Below are positions 17,245-25,976 of a DNA stretch of 64,000 nt, in pieces. Below the pieces are notes generated by a model. That model had not been told where the DNA came from, searched no databases, and saw nothing but the letters and a program-made list of their open reading frames with translations. The stretch is from Candidatus Fermentibacterota bacterium (GTDB lineage: Bacteria; JAFGKV01): contig JAUXFG010000001.1 of NCBI GenBank assembly GCA_030620115.1, positions 1 through 64,000 on the forward strand. The letters run 5' to 3'. The number at the start of each line of letters is the position of its first letter. Position 1 is the first letter of the stretch. The position numbers were made by a program, and so were the translations under genes.

Positions 17245-17769
17245 ATGGAGCTAGCAGATATTATCCGATCGGTACCGGATTTCCCAAAGAAAGGGATAGT
17301 TTTCAAGGACATCACGACTCTCCTCGCGGACGAGAAGGCATTTTGTGCGGTTCTCCACCAATGGGCCGATCGATTGCGGGCACGAGAGGTGACGAGGGTC
17401 CTTGCCATAGAGTCGAGGGGCTTTATATTCGGCGGTGCTTTGGCTTATGAACTCAAGGTTCCGTTGGCTTTGGCCCGGAAGGCGGGGAAGCTGCCCTGGT
17501 CGACCATACGGGAAGAATATGCCCTGGAATACGGCACGGATAGTCTTGAGCTCCACGAGGATGCAATAACGCCGGGAGACCGGGTTGCCGTGGTGGACGA
17601 TCTCTTGGCTACCGGCGGAACTGCGTTGGCCACTGTCAAGTTGGCCGAGCGGCTCAATGGAATAGTCGTTGATGTTGGCTTCCTCATTGAGCTGGCATTC
17701 CTGCACGGAAGGGAGAAGCTCGACGCCTATCCTGTTGAGAGCTTCATCACGTATTCGTCTGAGGCCTGA
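17245..17769 (+). CDS. apt: Adenine phosphoribosyltransferase
   Basis: A 174-residue purine-salvage enzyme making AMP from adenine and PRPP. The N-terminal IPDFP-like VPDFPKKGIVFKDIT is typical of Apt, ESRGFIFG contacts the base region, and VAVVDDLLATGGTA is the PRPP-binding loop. The ATG is preceded by CGGAGGTC. It probably shares a transcript with the acylphosphatase; tRNA-Arg follows 11 bases after the stop. Confidence 0.95.
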   Translation: MELADIIRSVPDFPKKGIVFKDITTLLADEKAFCAVLHQWADRLRAREVTRVLAIESRGFIFGGALAYELKVPLALARKAGKLPWSTIREEYALEYGTDSLELHEDAITPGDRVAVVDDLLATGGTALATVKLAERLNGIVVDVGFLIELAFLHGREKLDAYPVESFITYSSEA

Positions 17770-17780
17770 TAAGGCTTCTT

Positions 17781-17858
17781 GCCCCCGTAGCTCAGTCAGG
17801 ATAGAGCACCGGTTTCCTAAACCGGGTGCCGCAAGTTCGAGTCTTGCCGGGGGCGCCA
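17781..17858 (+). tRNA. tRNA-Arg (CCT)
   Basis: A 78-nt cloverleaf. The acceptor GCCCCCG pairs with CGGGGGC, D arm GCTC/GAGC, anticodon stem CCGGT/ACCGG with loop TTCCTAA (anticodon CCT), T arm GCAAG/CTTGC with TTCGAGT. Discriminator G and encoded CCA. Confidence 0.95.
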
Positions 17859-17861
17859 TTC

Positions 17862-17912
17862 GATACCCTAAGCCGGACTTCTCACCGGGTTTCGAAGCGA
17901 AGCGTTCGTCAC
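17862..17912. repeat. Family-B repeat fragment
   Basis: AAGCCGGACTTCTCACCGG followed by a TTTCGAAGCGAAGCG stretch, matching the inner part of the copies at the left edge and near 37.0 kb. It begins four bases after the tRNA-Arg CCA end. Confidence 0.65.
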
Positions 17913-17968
17913 GATGTGCCACGCGGTTCTGTGTGGTGATTTGGAGAATCGAAGAGAAGGAATAAACA

Positions 17969-18691
17969 ATGCCTCCCAAGAGAAAAAGGCTCACCAAGAA
18001 GGAGATCAAACACGATCCCATCCTCGAGAGTGTTCTTGCCGCATGGCAGTACTATACCCGGCATAGCGCCAGGTTCAATGGCATTGCACTCGGTGTAGTC
18101 GTGCTCGTGGTCGCGCTGATCGGCCTGAACTCCTACCATTCTTCGGGCATTCGAGATGCGGAGACCGATTTGGCCCGAGCATTGTTCCATTATGAGGCGG
18201 GGGAACAGAAACAGTCGGTAGAATTTCTCGGGAGACTTGTCTCTGAGAAGGGTGGCACGCCGGCAGGCAAGAGGGCGGTCTACTACCTTGGCCAGGCGAA
18301 ATTCCAGATGGGCGAATATGCAGATGCTCAGGCGCTGTTCTCCCAGTATGAGAGCCACGCCACCGATGATCCAATGCTGAAAGCCGCAGCGGCAAAAGGT
18401 GAAGCTGATTGTTTGGTGGAACTTGGAGAGCTGTCGGCTGCCGGGGTCAAATACCTTGAAGTTGCCAAGGAGTTCAACGCCAATCCTTTGGCACCGGACT
18501 GCCTATTCTTGGCTGGACTTGCGTTGGGCAAGGCTGCCGACAAGAAGTCGGCGGTTTCTGCGCTCCGGAAGCTTCTGGAAGACTATCCCGACTATGCGAG
18601 GAGTGGGCAGGCCCGTGTCCTGCTTGGTGAACTGCGTGCAGAGAATAAAAGGGTGGGGTCTCAGAGCAGCCCCATTGGTGCGGATAGTTGA
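17969..18691 (+). CDS. Membrane-anchored TPR-like protein (YfgM-type)
   Basis: A 240-residue protein. A very basic N-terminus is followed by one membrane helix (about 40-58) and then TPR-like helices (about 65-230), including AKFQMGEYADAQALFSQY and SALRKLLEDYPDYARSGQA. The arrangement resembles the YfgM/TPR_21 proteins that associate with the Sec translocon, or BamD/YbgF-like helpers; which applies is not clear. The stop overlaps the TTG start of the next gene. Confidence 0.75.
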   Translation: MPPKRKRLTKKEIKHDPILESVLAAWQYYTRHSARFNGIALGVVVLVVALIGLNSYHSSGIRDAETDLARALFHYEAGEQKQSVEFLGRLVSEKGGTPAGKRAVYYLGQAKFQMGEYADAQALFSQYESHATDDPMLKAAAAKGEADCLVELGELSAAGVKYLEVAKEFNANPLAPDCLFLAGLALGKAADKKSAVSALRKLLEDYPDYARSGQARVLLGELRAENKRVGSQSSPIGADS

Positions 18692-19038
18692 ACGAAGGCA
18701 TAACCGATACCGAGCGTGCTATTGGCGCCCTATGCTATATGGGGCCCCTCTTCGTCATCTCACGAGTGGTCTTGCCGAGAAGCGATTTCTGCCGGTTTCA
18801 TTTCAGGCAAGGCCTGGTTCTTTTTGTTCTTGAGCTGGTGGCTGCTGTCTTCCTCGCCATAGTCAAGGGAACTCTGGGCCTTATTCCTGTTTTGGGTACA
18901 CTCGTTGTGGCAGCTCTGGGATTCGTGATCTGGGTCGTTGCCTTTCTTGTTTCCTTGGCAGGGGTGGCGAGTGCGGTGAAGGGAGAGCGTTGGCGTATTC
19001 CTCTCATCTCGGAGTATGCCGACATCGTGCCAATCTGA
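18688..19038 (+). CDS. DUF4870/Tic20-like small membrane protein
   Basis: A 116-residue hydrophobic protein with about three membrane segments and the pattern RFHFRQGLVLFVLE near the first, as in DUF4870-type proteins. Function unknown. The TTG start overlaps the previous gene's stop (TTGA), which implies translational coupling. Confidence 0.65.
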   Translation: MNEGITDTERAIGALCYMGPLFVISRVVLPRSDFCRFHFRQGLVLFVLELVAAVFLAIVKGTLGLIPVLGTLVVAALGFVIWVVAFLVSLAGVASAVKGERWRIPLISEYADIVPI

Positions 19039-19074
19039 TGATCTTTACGAATTGGGAAGAACTCTGGAGGAGTC

Positions 19075-19302
19075 ATGTCGCGTAGGTGTTGCATCACAGG
19101 GAAGAAGCCCATGGTGGCGAACCATGTTTCCCACGCCCACAATAAGACCAAGAGACGGCAGCTGCCGAATCTTCAAACGAAACGGATCTGGCTTCCCGAT
19201 GAAGGAAGATGGGTCCGACTCCGGGTCTCGGCACGCGCTTTGCGGACTATCGACAAGAAGGGACTCAAGGCGGCCATGCGTGATGCGGGCGTAAGATTGT
19301 AG
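19075..19302 (+). CDS. rpmB: 50S ribosomal protein L28
   Basis: A 75-residue protein with the L28 N-terminus [12 protein letters not shown], the HAHNKTKRR block and [12 protein letters not shown]. Preceded by GGAGGAG. It sits between a membrane-protein gene and rpsR rather than next to rpmG. Confidence 0.94.
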   Translation: MSRRCCITGKKPMVANHVSHAHNKTKRRQLPNLQTKRIWLPDEGRWVRLRVSARALRTIDKKGLKAAMRDAGVRL

Positions 19303-19333
19303 GCTGACGAAACGTTCAGTCTGGGAGGAAAGG

Positions 19334-19567
19334 ATGAGACAGGTTAGAGAGCGGCGCAGGTTTGGAAGAGTACGGATCAGGATCGAGCGAATTGAGGACC
19401 TCAACTACAAGAATCTCGAGCTATTGAAACGTTTTATCTCCGAAAGAGGGAAGATAGTGGCGCGTAAGACTTCTCGCATTCGGGCGCGGGAGCAGCGGAT
19501 ACTTGCACGCGAGATAAAGCGCGCGCGTCATTTGGCGTTGCTGCCCTACTGCTCGCATCACAAGTAG
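19334..19567 (+). CDS. rpsR: 30S ribosomal protein S18
   Basis: A 77-residue protein. The S18 core is clear: [18 protein letters not shown] (about 22-39), then [26 protein letters not shown]. The N-terminus has [13 protein letters not shown] where zinc-type S18 paralogues have a CxxC pair, so this is a Cys-free (C-minus) form. It is unusual to find it beside rpmB and not in the rpsF-ssb-rpsR-rplI set. AGGAAAGG precedes the ATG. Confidence 0.9.
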   Translation: MRQVRERRRFGRVRIRIERIEDLNYKNLELLKRFISERGKIVARKTSRIRAREQRILAREIKRARHLALLPYCSHHK

Positions 19568-19638
19568 AGCGGTTCCTTGACTCCCCGTATGTGGGAATCT
19601 ATACTCGCGGGCGCATCCGCAACCGGTTAGGCCAGGAG

Positions 19639-19716
19639 GGGCGATTAGCTCAGTTTGGTTAGAGCGCTTGCTCGACACGCAAGAGGCCACTGGTTCAAGT
19701 CCAGTATCGCCCACCA
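19639..19716 (+). tRNA. tRNA-Val (GAC) with an unusual C at position 33
   Basis: A 78-nt cloverleaf. The acceptor GGGCGAT pairs with ATCGCCC, D arm GCTC/GAGC, anticodon stem CTTGC/GCAAG, T arm ACTGG/CCAGT with TTCAAGT, CCA encoded. The anticodon loop reads TCGACAC, placing GAC at 34-36 but C rather than the near-universal T at position 33. This may be a real variant or an assembly error. Confidence 0.9.
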
Positions 19717-19813
19717 GGTAGCAATTGAGCCGTCGGTCTTTTGACCGTCGGTTTGGCAGGCTGTGCGGAAGTCACAGCCATCATTCAAATAAGGAGAGGA
19801 TAGCGCATTAAAT
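19717..19813. promoter_or_regulatory. Leader between tRNA-Val and infC
   Basis: It contains the direct repeat CCGTCGGT (twice, about 19731-19738 and 19747-19754) enclosing GGTCTTTTGACC, which can fold as a small hairpin, and AAGGAGAGG about 14 bases before the infC ATG. Any regulatory role is a guess. Confidence 0.35.
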
Positions 19814-20362
19814 ATGGTGAGGAGGTGGAAGCCCGAAGGTGAAACGGATCGGGTCAAGATCAACCGCATGATTAAGGCCGCGCAGGTCAGGGTGATCGGC
19901 GCTGATGGAAGCCAGGTAGGCGTGATGCCTACGCGCGAGGCAATATTGATCGCAGAGGAGCAGGGATTGGATCTTGTGGAGGTGGCTCCCAAAGCGAAGC
20001 CTCCTGTGTGCAAGATAGTCGACTATGGAAAATTTCGTTATGAGCGCACGAGAAGGGAACGGATTGCCCGCAAGAAGCAGCATACCGTAGATGTGAAGGA
20101 GATCAGGCTTCGTCCCAAGATCGACGATCATGATTACGGATTCAAAGCGAAGAATGCAAAAAAGTTTCTTGAAGCGCGTAACAAGGTGAAGGTGTCGGTA
20201 CTGTTCCGTGGTCGCGAGAAGAGCCATTCAGAGCGGGGTCGTGTGCTCCTCGATAGGTTTGCCGCAGATCTGGCGGAGGTGGCTGTCATTGAGCAGCAGC
20301 CGCAACTGGATGGCCGGAGCATGATCATGATCATGGTTCTTGCTCCGCGCTCTGTGAGCTGA
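19814..20362 (+). CDS. infC: Translation initiation factor IF-3
   Basis: A 182-residue protein with both IF-3 domains: RVIGADGSQVGVMPTREA and DLVEVAPKAKPPVCKIVDYGKF in the N-domain, and KEIRLRPKIDDHDYGFKAKNA in the C-domain. IF-3 keeps 30S subunits free and proofreads start codons. The ATG used here is ordinary; no in-frame AUU/AUA autoregulatory start was seen. It heads the conserved infC-rpmI-rplT order. Confidence 0.95.
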   Translation: MVRRWKPEGETDRVKINRMIKAAQVRVIGADGSQVGVMPTREAILIAEEQGLDLVEVAPKAKPPVCKIVDYGKFRYERTRRERIARKKQHTVDVKEIRLRPKIDDHDYGFKAKNAKKFLEARNKVKVSVLFRGREKSHSERGRVLLDRFAADLAEVAVIEQQPQLDGRSMIMIMVLAPRSVS

Positions 20363-20433
20363 ATCAACTGATCCGTCTCTCCTAAGGTCGCCTTCCTTCC
20401 CCCTACGCTATTCGTTATCTACCATTTTTTGCC

Positions 20434-20451
20434 CCGGCTGCGAGGAGCCGG
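20434..20451 (+). promoter_or_regulatory. Hairpin in the infC-rpmI spacer
   Basis: CCGGCT and AGCCGG are perfect 6-bp inverted repeats around GCGAGG, 18 bases before the rpmI ATG. The position fits a leader structure such as those through which L20 represses its operon, but the L20-site consensus was not tested. Confidence 0.35.
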
Positions 20452-20469
20452 CTTACGTGGAGTTGTCTT

Positions 20470-20664
20470 ATGCCAAAAATCAAGACGAACCGCGCGGCGG
20501 CCAAGCGTTTCAGAACGACAGGAACTGGCAAGATCAGGCGATACCATTCCCATGCCAGTCATATTTTGACGAAGAAGTCTGCCAAGAGGAAACGCGGACT
20601 TCGTAAGGGAGCGCTCATAAGTGATGCCGAAGAAAAGCGCGTGCGGAGGCTGATCGTTTGCTGA
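20470..20664 (+). CDS. rpmI: 50S ribosomal protein L35
   Basis: A 64-residue basic protein with [20 protein letters not shown] and [17 protein letters not shown], diagnostic of L35. Second gene of the infC-rpmI-rplT operon. Confidence 0.96.
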   Translation: MPKIKTNRAAAKRFRTTGTGKIRRYHSHASHILTKKSAKRKRGLRKGALISDAEEKRVRRLIVC

Positions 20665-20676
20665 GGAGGTGATAGA

Positions 20677-21039
20677 TTGTCGCGATCACAGGTACGGGTT
20701 CCTTCCCGTGCGAGACGGAAGGAAGTTCTGCGCCTCGCCAAGGGTTTTCGGGGAGGACGTGGACGTTTGTATCGCCCTGCCGTCGAATCTCTGCTCAGAG
20801 CGGGCCAATTTGCCTATCGAGATCGTAGGCGGAGGAAACGGGATTTTCGAAGACTCTGGATAGCCAGAATCAATGCGGCCACACGGGCCAATGGTATGAG
20901 CTATTCTCTGTTCATCCATGGGCTCGACACTGCGGGGATTAGGTTGGACCGGAAACAACTGGCTGATTTGGCGGTGAGAGAGCCGGAGGCCTTTACGCAG
21001 GTAGTGAAAACCGCACAAGAAGCGTTGGCTCCAGAATAG
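20677..21039 (+). CDS. rplT: 50S ribosomal protein L20
   Basis: A 120-residue protein with [40 protein letters not shown] and a C-terminal [21 protein letters not shown], diagnostic of L20, an early 23S-assembly protein and operon repressor in some bacteria. The TTG start at 20677 follows GAGGAGGTGATAGA. Confidence 0.96.
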   Translation: MSRSQVRVPSRARRKEVLRLAKGFRGGRGRLYRPAVESLLRAGQFAYRDRRRRKRDFRRLWIARINAATRANGMSYSLFIHGLDTAGIRLDRKQLADLAVREPEAFTQVVKTAQEALAPE

Positions 21040-21049
21040 TAGGTCACCA

Positions 21050-21373
21050 GTGGATCAACGTGATGCACCTCTGCTGGCAATACCGCTTGAGAAGTGGGAA
21101 CAGTTGGAGGATTTGACTGCATCACTGAGAGCCATGTGTGCACGGCTCGTAATGGAGCAGAAGCAACTGAAAGGGCAGCTTGAGCGAACCATTGCGGAAC
21201 TTGATCGCAAAAGGATCCTGAACGAGGAATTGGAAGAGAAGCGGCTGGAGGCCGATCATTTCCTCGCCCATAGAGACAATATTCGGCAGAAACTGGATGG
21301 GCTGCTCTCACGACTGGATGTCCTAGAACTCCCCGAAGGAATCATGGCTATGCTCTCGGACAATGCATCGTAA
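21050..21373 (+). CDS. Coiled-coil protein upstream of zapA
   Basis: A 107-residue, highly charged, probably fully helical protein (coiled coil about 13-75, Leu-rich heptads). The GTG start lies 10 bases after rplT. No domain recognised. A small coiled-coil protein directly before zapA suggests a divisome or Z-ring role of ZapB type, but this rests on position alone. Confidence 0.6.
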   Translation: MDQRDAPLLAIPLEKWEQLEDLTASLRAMCARLVMEQKQLKGQLERTIAELDRKRILNEELEEKRLEADHFLAHRDNIRQKLDGLLSRLDVLELPEGIMAMLSDNAS

Positions 21374-21382
21374 GGAAGAAGC

Positions 21383-21679
21383 ATGGGTGAACCAATAAAA
21401 TTCGCGATGATGGGGCAGGAATATGTCATATCGGGGAATATAGAACCCAACTATATCGCTGAGCTTGCGAATTTTGTTGATAGAAGTACGAAGGAATTAC
21501 GTGCAAAATCGAGTGGAATGTCGAGTGAAAGATTAGCAGTTCTTGCGGCGATGAATATCGCTGATGAGTTGTTTTCCTTAAGACAAGAGCTTGAGGAGGC
21601 AAAGGAGCGTGCTGGAAGTAGGGTCGATAGATTGATATCGGAGATGAGAGCCGATCTGGACGTGACGAGTGAAAAGTAG
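21383..21679 (+). CDS. zapA: Cell division protein ZapA
   Basis: A 98-residue protein with the ZapA pattern: KFAMMGQEYVISGN, NYIAELANFVDRSTKEL, then SSERLAVLAAMNIADELF and a C-terminal coiled coil. ZapA cross-links FtsZ filaments. The following probable 6S RNA reproduces the zapA-ssrS neighbourhood known from other bacteria. Confidence 0.9.
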   Translation: MGEPIKFAMMGQEYVISGNIEPNYIAELANFVDRSTKELRAKSSGMSSERLAVLAAMNIADELFSLRQELEEAKERAGSRVDRLISEMRADLDVTSEK

Positions 21680-21724
21680 AATAATCAGGCAAGATTATCA
21701 TTTCAAATATCGGATTCACAAGGT

Positions 21725-21860
21725 CAAGAGTTCCCTGTCGTGTTTGTGAAGCTTGGGCATGTTTTGAGCCAACACTTGAACCGACGGGGTTCAACGTGGA
21801 CACTTCTGAAAAGGCCCGCTCTCCGGGCATGGAGCGCTCTGCGGCGATCCCCACTTTTTG
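21725..21860 (+). ncRNA. ssrS: Probable 6S RNA
   Basis: A non-coding stretch directly after zapA, the usual 6S location. It starts CAAGAGTTCCCTGTCGTG and closes with GCGGCGATCCCCAC then TTTTTG, so the outer CAAGAG/CTTTTTG bases can pair. Inside are TTGAGCC, a perfect TTGAACC/GGTTCAA hairpin, and GGCCCGCTCTCCGGGC, consistent with the long bulged rod that mimics an open promoter. Known 6S RNA sequesters RNA polymerase holoenzyme. A T8 run at about 21909-21916 may end a longer transcript. No covariance search was possible. Confidence 0.7.
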
Positions 21861-22007
21861 ATTCAGGTTCAAGACAGACCCAACGCACGGCATTGATACG
21901 GGGGACTCTTTTTTTTGCGCCCGTGGTTATGGGTTCTGGGCTGAATCACTCCTTTGGGAGCGCAGTCCCGGTACGAGCCCGACACCCGGGACATAGGGGA
22001 ATCTCTG

Positions 22008-23576
22008 ATGATGGTGCATTACGGAATACTCGCAGCAGTGGCGGTGGTGTTGTCCTTCCTGGGCTTTCTGTTCGGGATGTGGTGGAAGAGACTCAGCGAC
22101 GAACGTCGTATGGCCAGCGTCAAGCAGCTGGCGGACAGGATTCTCGACGAAGCCCGCAGAGATGCGGAAGTACAAAAACGAGAAGCCGCCCTGGAGGCCA
22201 AGGATCGTTGGTATCAGGCCAAGTCGGCATTTGAGAGCGAAACAAAGGGGCGGCGCAAAGAGATAGAGACCCTCTCGAAGAAGCTTACTGAAAGAGAGTT
22301 CAATCTCGAACGCAAAGCTGATATCCTCAGCAAGAAGGAGCGCGAGTTTACCAATAGGGTGAAAGCCTTGTTGACGAAAGAGCGTGTCGTCAAACAGAAG
22401 GAGGAGAGACTCAGCGAGGTTCTTGCAGAGCAGAACCGTTGTCTTGAGCGCATTGCCGGCATGACCGAGTCTGAGGCAAAACGCCAGCTCATGGGGAACC
22501 TGGAAGAGGAGGCGAGAAAGACGGTTGCGCGAACGGTCAAGGCTATCAAGGATCGGGCCATTGAGACTGCGAACAAAGAGGCCAAGAAAATCATCAGCCT
22601 CGCCATACAGCGATGTGCCGCTGAGCACGTCACCGAGTCCACAGTGACCGTGGTAACTCTGCCATCCGACGAGATGAAGGGCAGAATTATTGGCCGAGAA
22701 GGCCGGAACATCAGAGCGTTCGAGACTGCAACCGGTGTGGACGTCGTGGTGGACGATACTCCAGAGGCGGTGGCCTTGTCCGCATTTGATCCAATCCGAA
22801 GGGAAGTCGCCAGGATTTCAATGGAACGACTCCTGGAGGACGGCCGCATCCATCCCACCAAGATCGAAGAAATCGTCAAGAAGGTCAGTCTGGAGATGGA
22901 AGAGAAGATTCGTGAGGCAGGGGAGCACGCTGCAATGGAGGTTGGCGTTCACGGGCTTCATCCCGAGCTCGTCCGTCTTCTTGGAAGATTGCGCTACCGC
23001 ACGAGTTATGGTCAGAACGTACTAGTTCACTCCAAGGAGACGGCCATCATCGCCGGCATCATGGCCTCCGAGCTTGGGTTTGATGCGGCGCTCGCTCGGC
23101 GGGGGGGATTGCTCCACGACATCGGCAAAGCTTTGGATCACACTGTTGACGGGACCCATACGCAGATCGGCACCGAGTATGTGCAGAGGTACGGTGAGAA
23201 TCCCGTGGTGGTGAACTGCGTTGCCGCCCACCATGAAGAGACGGATTTCGAGACCCCCATGGCGGTGCTCGTACAGGCGGCGGACGCCATCAGCGGGGCG
23301 AGGCCGGGCGCCCGGCGTGAGTTGTTGGAGACCTACGTGAAGCGTTTGGAGAAGCTCGAAGAGATCGGGGATTCCTTCGAAGGAGTCGAAAAGGCATACG
23401 CCATTCAGGCGGGAAGAGAAATCCGGGTCATTGTCTGCCATACCTTGATTGACGACGTCGGCGCAGAACAGCTGGCTTCATCCGTGGCACAAAAGATAGA
23501 GCAGCAAATGGAGTATCCCGGTCAGATCAAGATCACCGTCATCAGGGAAACCCGCGCGGTGGAATACGCTAGGTAA
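22008..23576 (+). CDS. rny: Ribonuclease Y
   Basis: A 522-residue endoribonuclease that starts mRNA decay at the membrane. It has an N-terminal membrane helix (about 6-28), a long coiled coil (about 35-200), the KH motif [15 protein letters not shown] and the HD motif [11 protein letters not shown], with normal family length. The ATG at 22008 puts the membrane helix at the N-terminus; ATG 22011 is equally possible. It leads the block rny-xseA-xseB-ispA-dxs-nadK-recN. Confidence 0.95.
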   Translation: MMVHYGILAAVAVVLSFLGFLFGMWWKRLSDERRMASVKQLADRILDEARRDAEVQKREAALEAKDRWYQAKSAFESETKGRRKEIETLSKKLTEREFNLERKADILSKKEREFTNRVKALLTKERVVKQKEERLSEVLAEQNRCLERIAGMTESEAKRQLMGNLEEEARKTVARTVKAIKDRAIETANKEAKKIISLAIQRCAAEHVTESTVTVVTLPSDEMKGRIIGREGRNIRAFETATGVDVVVDDTPEAVALSAFDPIRREVARISMERLLEDGRIHPTKIEEIVKKVSLEMEEKIREAGEHAAMEVGVHGLHPELVRLLGRLRYRTSYGQNVLVHSKETAIIAGIMASELGFDAALARRGGLLHDIGKALDHTVDGTHTQIGTEYVQRYGENPVVVNCVAAHHEETDFETPMAVLVQAADAISGARPGARRELLETYVKRLEKLEEIGDSFEGVEKAYAIQAGREIRVIVCHTLIDDVGAEQLASSVAQKIEQQMEYPGQIKITVIRETRAVEYAR

Positions 23577-23580
23577 GATC

Positions 23581-24858
23581 TTGAGCACAAACGACCGATG
23601 CCCGAACGGAGAGAATGACCCAAAGAGCGATTCCGCAGAAGCCTCAGGCAGTGTATTCTGGCTCACCGTAAGCCAGCTCACTGGGCACGTGAAGAGGTGC
23701 CTGGAGGAGTCTGTTCTGCCTACATGGGTAAAGGGCGAACTCTCCAATGTGAAGCTGCATCGTCCGTCAGGCCACCTTTACTTCTCCTTGAAGGATGAGG
23801 GGGCCGTGCTCCGCTGTGTCATGTTTCGGCGGAGCGTAGCGGGTATCGGCTTCGAACCTATGGAGGGGGAGGATGTCCTCGCCTTCGGAAGGGTGACGGT
23901 TTACGAACGGCACGGTCAGTATCAACTCCTCGTTGATGATCTGGTCCCCGCAGGCACGAAGGGGTTGGCAGCTCTTCAGCTGGAACGTCTCAAAGAACGA
24001 TTGGCCGGGGAGGGGCTGTTCGATTCTGCCAGGAAGAAGGAACTCCCGGCGTTTCCTGCGGTGGTGGGCGTGGTCACATCGCCCACAGGCGCGGCATTAC
24101 GAGATATCATCCGCGTCACGCGGCGTCGATGGCCTGCGGCCCGAATTCTCCTCTCGCCCGCACAGGTGCAGGGAAGTGATGCGCCTAGGACTCTGGCCAA
24201 GGCGATTGAACTGCAGAACATGGCCGGGCTTGCGGATGTCCTGATCGTGGGAAGAGGCGGCGGTGCTCGGGAAGATCTGTCGGCATTCAATGAAGAGATC
24301 GTGGTTCGGGCCATCGCTGCATCTGCTATCCCCATCGTCTCCGCGGTGGGACACGAAACCGACACGACCCTGGCGGATCTGGCGGCCGACGTTCGTGCAC
24401 CAACACCCTCGGCGGCCGCCGAGCGTGCCGTTCCCGAGGGGAGAGACTTGACATTGCGCGTTTTCTCTCTCGGAGGCAGGATTGAACGAGCCATGGGTAT
24501 GAAGCTTGAGCTTCTTGGAGAGAAACTCCGAAGACTTCAAGGGAGCCATGGGTTGCGGGGACCGCGCTATCTTGTGCAAGAAAAAGCCCTGCGATTCGAC
24601 GAGCTTGGATCTCGCCTGAAGGCAGTGATGGACGGGCAGCTGAATCAGCTGGAAACGAGATTCACAGGACTGGACGAGCGGCTGGCTGCCTTGAATCCTA
24701 TGGCCGTTCTCCAGCGCGGGTACACACTCTGTGTGGACCCACGGTCTCGAGCGCTCCTTGCACGGGCCAAAGAGGTCCAGACTGGGCAGCTTCTGGAGGT
24801 TGTATTCTCGGATGGAGAGGTGACATGTCAGGCGATAAAAACAACTCAACCGACATAA
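23581..24858 (+). CDS. xseA: Exodeoxyribonuclease VII large subunit
   Basis: A 425-residue protein with the OB-fold GELSNVKLHRPSGHLYFSLK, GVVTSPTGAALRDI and the catalytic GRGGGAREDLSAFNEE, plus GHETDTTLADLAADVRAPTP. With XseB it degrades single-stranded DNA to oligonucleotides. The TTG start lies four bases after rny. It overlaps xseB by 34 bases. Confidence 0.95.
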   Translation: MSTNDRCPNGENDPKSDSAEASGSVFWLTVSQLTGHVKRCLEESVLPTWVKGELSNVKLHRPSGHLYFSLKDEGAVLRCVMFRRSVAGIGFEPMEGEDVLAFGRVTVYERHGQYQLLVDDLVPAGTKGLAALQLERLKERLAGEGLFDSARKKELPAFPAVVGVVTSPTGAALRDIIRVTRRRWPAARILLSPAQVQGSDAPRTLAKAIELQNMAGLADVLIVGRGGGAREDLSAFNEEIVVRAIAASAIPIVSAVGHETDTTLADLAADVRAPTPSAAAERAVPEGRDLTLRVFSLGGRIERAMGMKLELLGEKLRRLQGSHGLRGPRYLVQEKALRFDELGSRLKAVMDGQLNQLETRFTGLDERLAALNPMAVLQRGYTLCVDPRSRALLARAKEVQTGQLLEVVFSDGEVTCQAIKTTQPT

Positions 24859-25091
24859 TCGGACCAGAGATCAGAGAGTTTGACGCCCGCCTGAAGAGGC
24901 TGGAGGAAGTTGTCGCACAGCTTGAGCGAGGAGGAGTGCCACTCGAAGAATCGCTGAAGCTGTTCGAGGAAGGCATGGGTCTTCTCAAGAAGCTTCAGCG
25001 TGTGCTGGAGCTGGTAGAAGTGAGGATCGATGAGCTGGTAGATCATGGGGAAGAGAAGCTGGGAACTAGACCTCTCGAAATCTCCGACTGA
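24825..25091 (+). CDS. xseB: Exodeoxyribonuclease VII small subunit
   Basis: An 88-residue helical protein with the family pattern RLKRLEEVVAQLERGGVPLE and SLKLFEEGMGLLKKLQRVLE. It binds XseA. The ATG lies inside the xseA 3' end and its own 3' end overlaps the prenyltransferase start, so expression is probably coupled. Confidence 0.93.
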   Translation: MSGDKNNSTDIIGPEIREFDARLKRLEEVVAQLERGGVPLEESLKLFEEGMGLLKKLQRVLELVEVRIDELVDHGEEKLGTRPLEISD

Positions 25092-25971
25092 ACTCCTCGC
25101 ACACATCGGGGCCCGGATGGATACGTTCTTCGAGGAAGAATTGGCCGGGCTTCTGGGAGGTGAAACGTATCTGGCGGAAGCAGCCCGGTACATGCTGCGG
25201 GGAGGGGGAAAGCGTGTGCGTCCCGCCCTGGTGATACTGTCAGCATGGAGCTGCCGTGGCCCTATGGCCATTGACTTCAACGCTCTTCTTGCGCTTGCTG
25301 CCGCCACAGAGCTCATGCATACCTACTCCCTGGTGCATGACGATTTGCCATGCATGGACGACGATGATACGCGGCGAGGGAGGCCCTCCTGCCATGTGAT
25401 GTTCGGCGTCGAAAGCGCTGTCTGGGCAGGAGATAGCCTCCAGATGGAGGCTATCAGATTGCTTCATGCGAGCTTGCACAAGCCGGCACTATTGAGAGAT
25501 GCTGTTGGAGTCCTTGCCAAGGGGTGTGGATTCCAGGGGATGGTGGGAGGTCAGTGGCTCGATCTGTTGTGGGAAGGAACAGAGCCGACGTGGGAGAAGG
25601 TGAAGCGCATTCATGCTCAGAAAACCGCGGCGCTTATGTCTTCGTGCGGTGAGCTCGGGGCGCTGGCGGGGAATGCGGATCAGGAAGAACGGTACATACT
25701 TCGACGATTTGGGTGCAACGTGGGGTTGGCCTTCCAGGCCATCGATGATCTGTTGGATGTGGTGGGCGACGAATCGACCGTGGGGAAACGAACAGGGAAA
25801 GATCTCGCTGCGGGCAAGATGTCCATGGCCGGCGTCGCCGGCATTACGGAGACCAGGCGTTATGCAGAGGATCTCGTAGGGAAGATGGTGGCTGATGTGG
25901 AGAGGCTGGAAGGAGAAGCCGCACCTTCTCTTGCGGAACTCGCGCGTCATCTGTTGAGAAGAACAAACTGA
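25045..25971 (+). CDS. ispA: Farnesyl/polyprenyl diphosphate synthase
   Basis: A 308-residue trans-prenyltransferase condensing DMAPP/GPP with IPP. The first Asp-rich motif is VHDDLPCMDDDDTRRG, the second DDLLDVVGD, with GGKRVRP near residue 53. Two residues between the Asp pairs of the first motif (DDLPCMDDD) are typical of bacterial FPP/GGPP synthases. The ATG at 25045 overlaps xseB by 47 bases; ATG 25117 is a possible shorter start. It feeds the same pathway as dxs next door. Confidence 0.92.
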   Translation: MGKRSWELDLSKSPTELLAHIGARMDTFFEEELAGLLGGETYLAEAARYMLRGGGKRVRPALVILSAWSCRGPMAIDFNALLALAAATELMHTYSLVHDDLPCMDDDDTRRGRPSCHVMFGVESAVWAGDSLQMEAIRLLHASLHKPALLRDAVGVLAKGCGFQGMVGGQWLDLLWEGTEPTWEKVKRIHAQKTAALMSSCGELGALAGNADQEERYILRRFGCNVGLAFQAIDDLLDVVGDESTVGKRTGKDLAAGKMSMAGVAGITETRRYAEDLVGKMVADVERLEGEAAPSLAELARHLLRRTN

Positions 25972-25976
25972 CGGAA

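Noticed and set aside
19807-19813. AUU start codon for infC
   Set aside because: An ATT sits just upstream but is out of frame with the IF-3 reading; the ATG at 19814 is used.
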